Positions 61,832 through 64,000 of a stretch of DNA of 64,000 bases are shown here, piece by piece (within the stretch, counting starts at the first letter, position 1; the number at the start of each line of letters is the position of its first letter). The stretch is taken from contig JAPLOF010000022.1 of NCBI GenBank assembly GCA_026692665.1, positions 1 through 64,000 on the forward strand. The letters are read 5' to 3'. A program made the position numbers and the translations under genes. Below the pieces are notes generated by a model, which worked only from the letters and a program-made list of their open reading frames with translations, searched no databases and had not been told where the DNA came from. Origin of the DNA: Planctomycetota bacterium. GTDB lineage: Bacteria; Planctomycetota; UBA1135; GCA-002686595.

Positions 61832-62731
61832 TCAGCGCACGACGTGCTCCGCCTTGGCGCGTGCTGTTTCGAGATCACCGACCGCGACCTCCGCCGCGAT
61901 GCAGCTGAACGCGGGCATCGGGCCGGCGAACACGATCTGCGCGAACCACGCGCGCGCGGCCTCACGATCGCCGTCGTAGAGCGCCTTGCGCGCCGCGGCG
62001 TGCGCGCGCGTCGCGAACGCGGTCGTGCCGGGCTCGGCTCCCGACATCAGCGCGTCGCGCGAGAGCTCGCCACGGAAGTGGAGCAGCGCCGCCAGGTAGT
62101 CCTCGTTCTCGTGGATCTTCATCGAGGACGACACCGGCTCGAGCAAGCGCGCCGCCTCGTCGTGCCGGCCCAACTCCCGCAGCGCGATCCAGGTCCAGAA
62201 GACGTGGCTCACGTAGCGGTCGTCGTTCGTGCGCGCCAGGGGCAGCGCGGCGAGGTACACGTTCGCCGCGCGCTCGGTGTCGCCGCGCAGGAGGAGCGCG
62301 AGCCCCAGGTGGTAGGCGATGTTCGACCGCAAGGTCCCGATCGGGATGCCGGCCGCGTTCGGCTGGCCGTCGGGCTCGACCTCGTCGGGGCGCCCGGCGG
62401 CGAGCTCGCGCGCGCGCTCGAGGTCGCGCACCGCGTCGTCGAACTGCCGCAGCGTGATGTAGCGGTGCCCTCGGAAGCGCAGCAGCCAGGCGGAGTCGGG
62501 GTGGCGGTCGAGCCCGCGCGTGAACGCCGCGACGGCGTCCTCGTACCGTCCGAGGTAGCCGAGCCGTCGGCCGACCCACACGGCCGCCATCTCGCTGTCC
62601 GGTTCGGCGGCGAGGCGCTTCTCGGCGACGGCCAGATCCTGCTCCTGGCGCTCCCGCGCCGGATCGGAGGGCGTGGAGGAACAGGCGGCGAGGAGCGCCA
62701 CGATCAAGACCACCGGGAGCGGGCTTCGCAT
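61832..62731 (-). CDS. TPR lipoprotein
   Basis: A 299-residue lipoprotein (ATG at 62731, lipobox ALLAACS near residue 16). TPR-like helices include AAVWVGRRLGYLGRYEDAVAAFTRGLDRHPD and a second pair around HLGLALLLRGDTERAANVY. Its function is unknown; TPR proteins usually act as binding scaffolds. It converges with the ParE gene and is divergent from the FlhG-like gene. Confidence 0.82.
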   Translation of the reverse strand: MRSPLPVVLIVALLAACSSTPSDPARERQEQDLAVAEKRLAAEPDSEMAAVWVGRRLGYLGRYEDAVAAFTRGLDRHPDSAWLLRFRGHRYITLRQFDDAVRDLERARELAAGRPDEVEPDGQPNAAGIPIGTLRSNIAYHLGLALLLRGDTERAANVYLAALPLARTNDDRYVSHVFWTWIALRELGRHDEAARLLEPVSSSMKIHENEDYLAALLHFRGELSRDALMSGAEPGTTAFATRAHAAARKALYDGDREAARAWFAQIVFAGPMPAFSCIAAEVAVGDLETARAKAEHVVR

Positions 62732-62857
62732 GCGCGTCAAGATCTCAAGCCGACTTCCGGGAGTCACGCGCGAGCTCTGGCGCGGCCTCGCGCGCGTGCG
62801 TAGGCTTCGCTGCTTCACCCTGCACCGCAACTCGAGCCGCATCGCACCCCGCCCCCC

Positions 62858-63733
62858 ATGCTGAACGGCACGACCTGGAGCCTCGCCCGCTTCGGCGCAC
62901 GTCTGCGCCAGGCCGGCGACCTCGCCCGCCCGCCCCAGAAGAAGCTCTCGCGCGTCCTCTCCATCGCGAGCGGCAAGGGCGGGACGGGCAAGAGCATCGT
63001 TGCCACGAACCTGGCCGTTCAGCGCGCCAAGATGGGCGAGCGCGTCTGCCTGGTCGACTTCGACGCCGGGATGGCGAACGCGCACCTGCTCCTCGGCGTG
63101 GCGCCGCGTTTCGACCTGGGGCACGTGCTCGACGGCGAGATCTCGGCCGGCTACGCCCTCGTCGAGGCGCCGGGGGGATTGCAGCTGCTCTCGGGCGGCG
63201 TGGGCCGTGCCGCGTTGGCGAACCCCACCCGGAAGGAGCTCGAGCGCCTGTTCGAGGCCCTCGAACCGCTCGAAGAGGTCTTCGACCTGGTCATCGTCGA
63301 CCACGGGGCGGGGCTCTCGTACGCCACCATGGCCCACCTCGCGGCCGCGACGGCGCTGCTCGTCGTCACGACGCACGAGGTCACGTCGCTTTCCGACGCC
63401 TACGCCCTGTACAAGCACGTCACGACCGTGAACACCCGCGTCCAGGTCGGCGTGGTCATGAACCGCGCTCCGGACGAGGCCACCGCGCACGCCGCCTGGG
63501 AGCGGTTCCGCGGGGCGAGCCAGCGGTTCCTCACCCGTGCCCCGGAGCTCGTGGGCTGGGTGCCCATGGACGAGGCCGTCGTGCGCAGCGTCCAGGCCCG
63601 TGCGCCGGTCTCGTTGCGCGAGCCGGAGAGTCGGGCGGCGCGGGCCCTGGCCGGGATCGCGCGCTGGTCGGCGATCGACGTGGCGCGGGGGACGGGCACG
63701 TTCTACTCCGCCGCGCGCAGGGCACTGCGCTAG
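62858..63733 (+). CDS. MinD/FlhG-like P-loop ATPase
   Basis: A 291-residue deviant-Walker ATPase (GKGGTGKS, then VDFDAGMANAHLLLG). The N-terminus and LLSGGVG/VIVDHGAG/VTTHEVTSLSDAYALYK follow the FlhG (flagellar-number regulator) branch of the MinD/ParA superfamily. No flhF is in the window, so a flagellar role is likely but not certain. Confidence 0.88.
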   Translation: MLNGTTWSLARFGARLRQAGDLARPPQKKLSRVLSIASGKGGTGKSIVATNLAVQRAKMGERVCLVDFDAGMANAHLLLGVAPRFDLGHVLDGEISAGYALVEAPGGLQLLSGGVGRAALANPTRKELERLFEALEPLEEVFDLVIVDHGAGLSYATMAHLAAATALLVVTTHEVTSLSDAYALYKHVTTVNTRVQVGVVMNRAPDEATAHAAWERFRGASQRFLTRAPELVGWVPMDEAVVRSVQARAPVSLREPESRAARALAGIARWSAIDVARGTGTFYSAARRALR

Positions 63734-63905
63734 CGCCCGGCGGGCTCCTCGCTAGCGCGCAGCGGGCTCCTCGCGAGCGCGCAGCAGGCGCCGCACGGGC
63801 GGGTCGCCGGGGTGCCGAGCTGGAGCACCGCCGATCCCTCCGCTGGCTTTCTCGGGGCCCGAGAGGTAGACCGATGTCCTGGTGTTCCCCCCAGGGAGGT
63901 GACCG

Positions 63906-64000
63906 ATGGACGGCTTGGCTCTCTTGTGCGCGCTGCATGCGGATGGTCCGCAATCGTTGCGTCGTCTGCGTCGATCGGGCTGCCCGTCGCTGGAGTCGAT
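63906..64000 (+). CDS. Start of a gene cut by the window end
   Basis: An ATG at 63906 follows a very strong AGGGAGGTGA ribosome-binding site (63892-63901). The first 31 codons read MDGLALLCALHADGPQSLRR and LRRSGCPSL, which looks like a helix-hairpin-helix-type or helical start. It may be in the same unit as the FlhG-like gene, but 172 bases separate them. The product is not identifiable. Confidence 0.6.
   Translation, partial: MDGLALLCALHADGPQSLRRLRRSGCPSLES

Noticed and set aside
63741-63784. Two 22-bp repeats after the FlhG-like gene (CRISPR-like)
   Set aside because: Only two imperfect tandem copies with no spacers; too few for an array or a functional repeat.

Overview
The window is high-GC bacterial chromosome (by eye close to 70% G+C, with strong G/C third-position bias, which is why most genes carry long open shadow frames). 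Its gene content points to Planctomycetota or a close PVC relative. The evidence is a five-gene Tat/haem operon with a DUF1501 protein, a PSD1 (planctomycete cytochrome c plus DUF1549/DUF1553) protein, a PVC-type haem-binding dehydrogenase and two Tat-exported TIM-barrel isomerases. There are also many small lipoproteins and secreted beta-propeller proteins. No rRNA, tRNA, CRISPR array or insertion sequence was found. Many adjacent genes overlap by ATGA or GTGA, so translational coupling is common.

Layout. 1-6.1 kb: threonine aldolase, a membrane protein, a HEAT/thioredoxin-like secreted protein, a persulfide-dioxygenase-like metallo-beta-lactamase/rhodanese protein and a DUF2019-like protein. 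6.2-15.9 kb: the planctomycete operon on the minus strand (transcribed from 15886 to 6167), probably for periplasmic oxidation or degradation of a carbohydrate. 16-23.3 kb: a secreted protein, a PrsW-like protease, a beta-barrel protein, a TolB-like propeller, a HlyD-like adaptor coupled to a squalene-cyclase-fold protein, and a thiol peroxidase lipoprotein. 23.3-28.7 kb: metH with its ArsR-methyltransferase regulator. A DUF433/DUF5615 toxin-antitoxin pair sits between metH and a second, 96% identical copy of the metH 3' end. 28.9-37.8 kb: a tiny Lys-rich protein, a YVTN propeller, fructose-bisphosphatase, a phosphoglycerate-mutase-like enzyme, and a pta-FKBP-FKBP operon.

38-41 kb is an accessory islet: a single reading frame that reads antitoxin-toxin-antitoxin (ParD-ParE-ParD), an AlbA/HATPase regulator and an unknown protein. 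41-47.6 kb: an AtuA-like pair, a hybrid histidine kinase, a Rieske oxygenase and a DUF309 protein. 47.5-54.4 kb: two secreted or metalloprotease-like proteins and a large M36-like metallopeptidase.

At 54715-54936 lies a gene that conventional ORF calling misses: a SelW/Rdx-family selenoprotein with an in-frame TGA in a C-x-x-U motif and a bacterial SECIS-like hairpin just downstream. 55-64 kb: a small membrane protein, a large lipoprotein, pyruvate kinase, a WD40-like protein, a ParD/ParE pair, a TPR lipoprotein, a MinD/FlhG-like ATPase and the start of one more gene.

The items most worth following up are the selenoprotein, the ParD-ParE-ParD fusion, the duplicated metH 3' end flanking a toxin-antitoxin module, an FKBP domain split by a ~190-residue low-complexity insert, and a shared C-terminal module on two unrelated secreted proteins.
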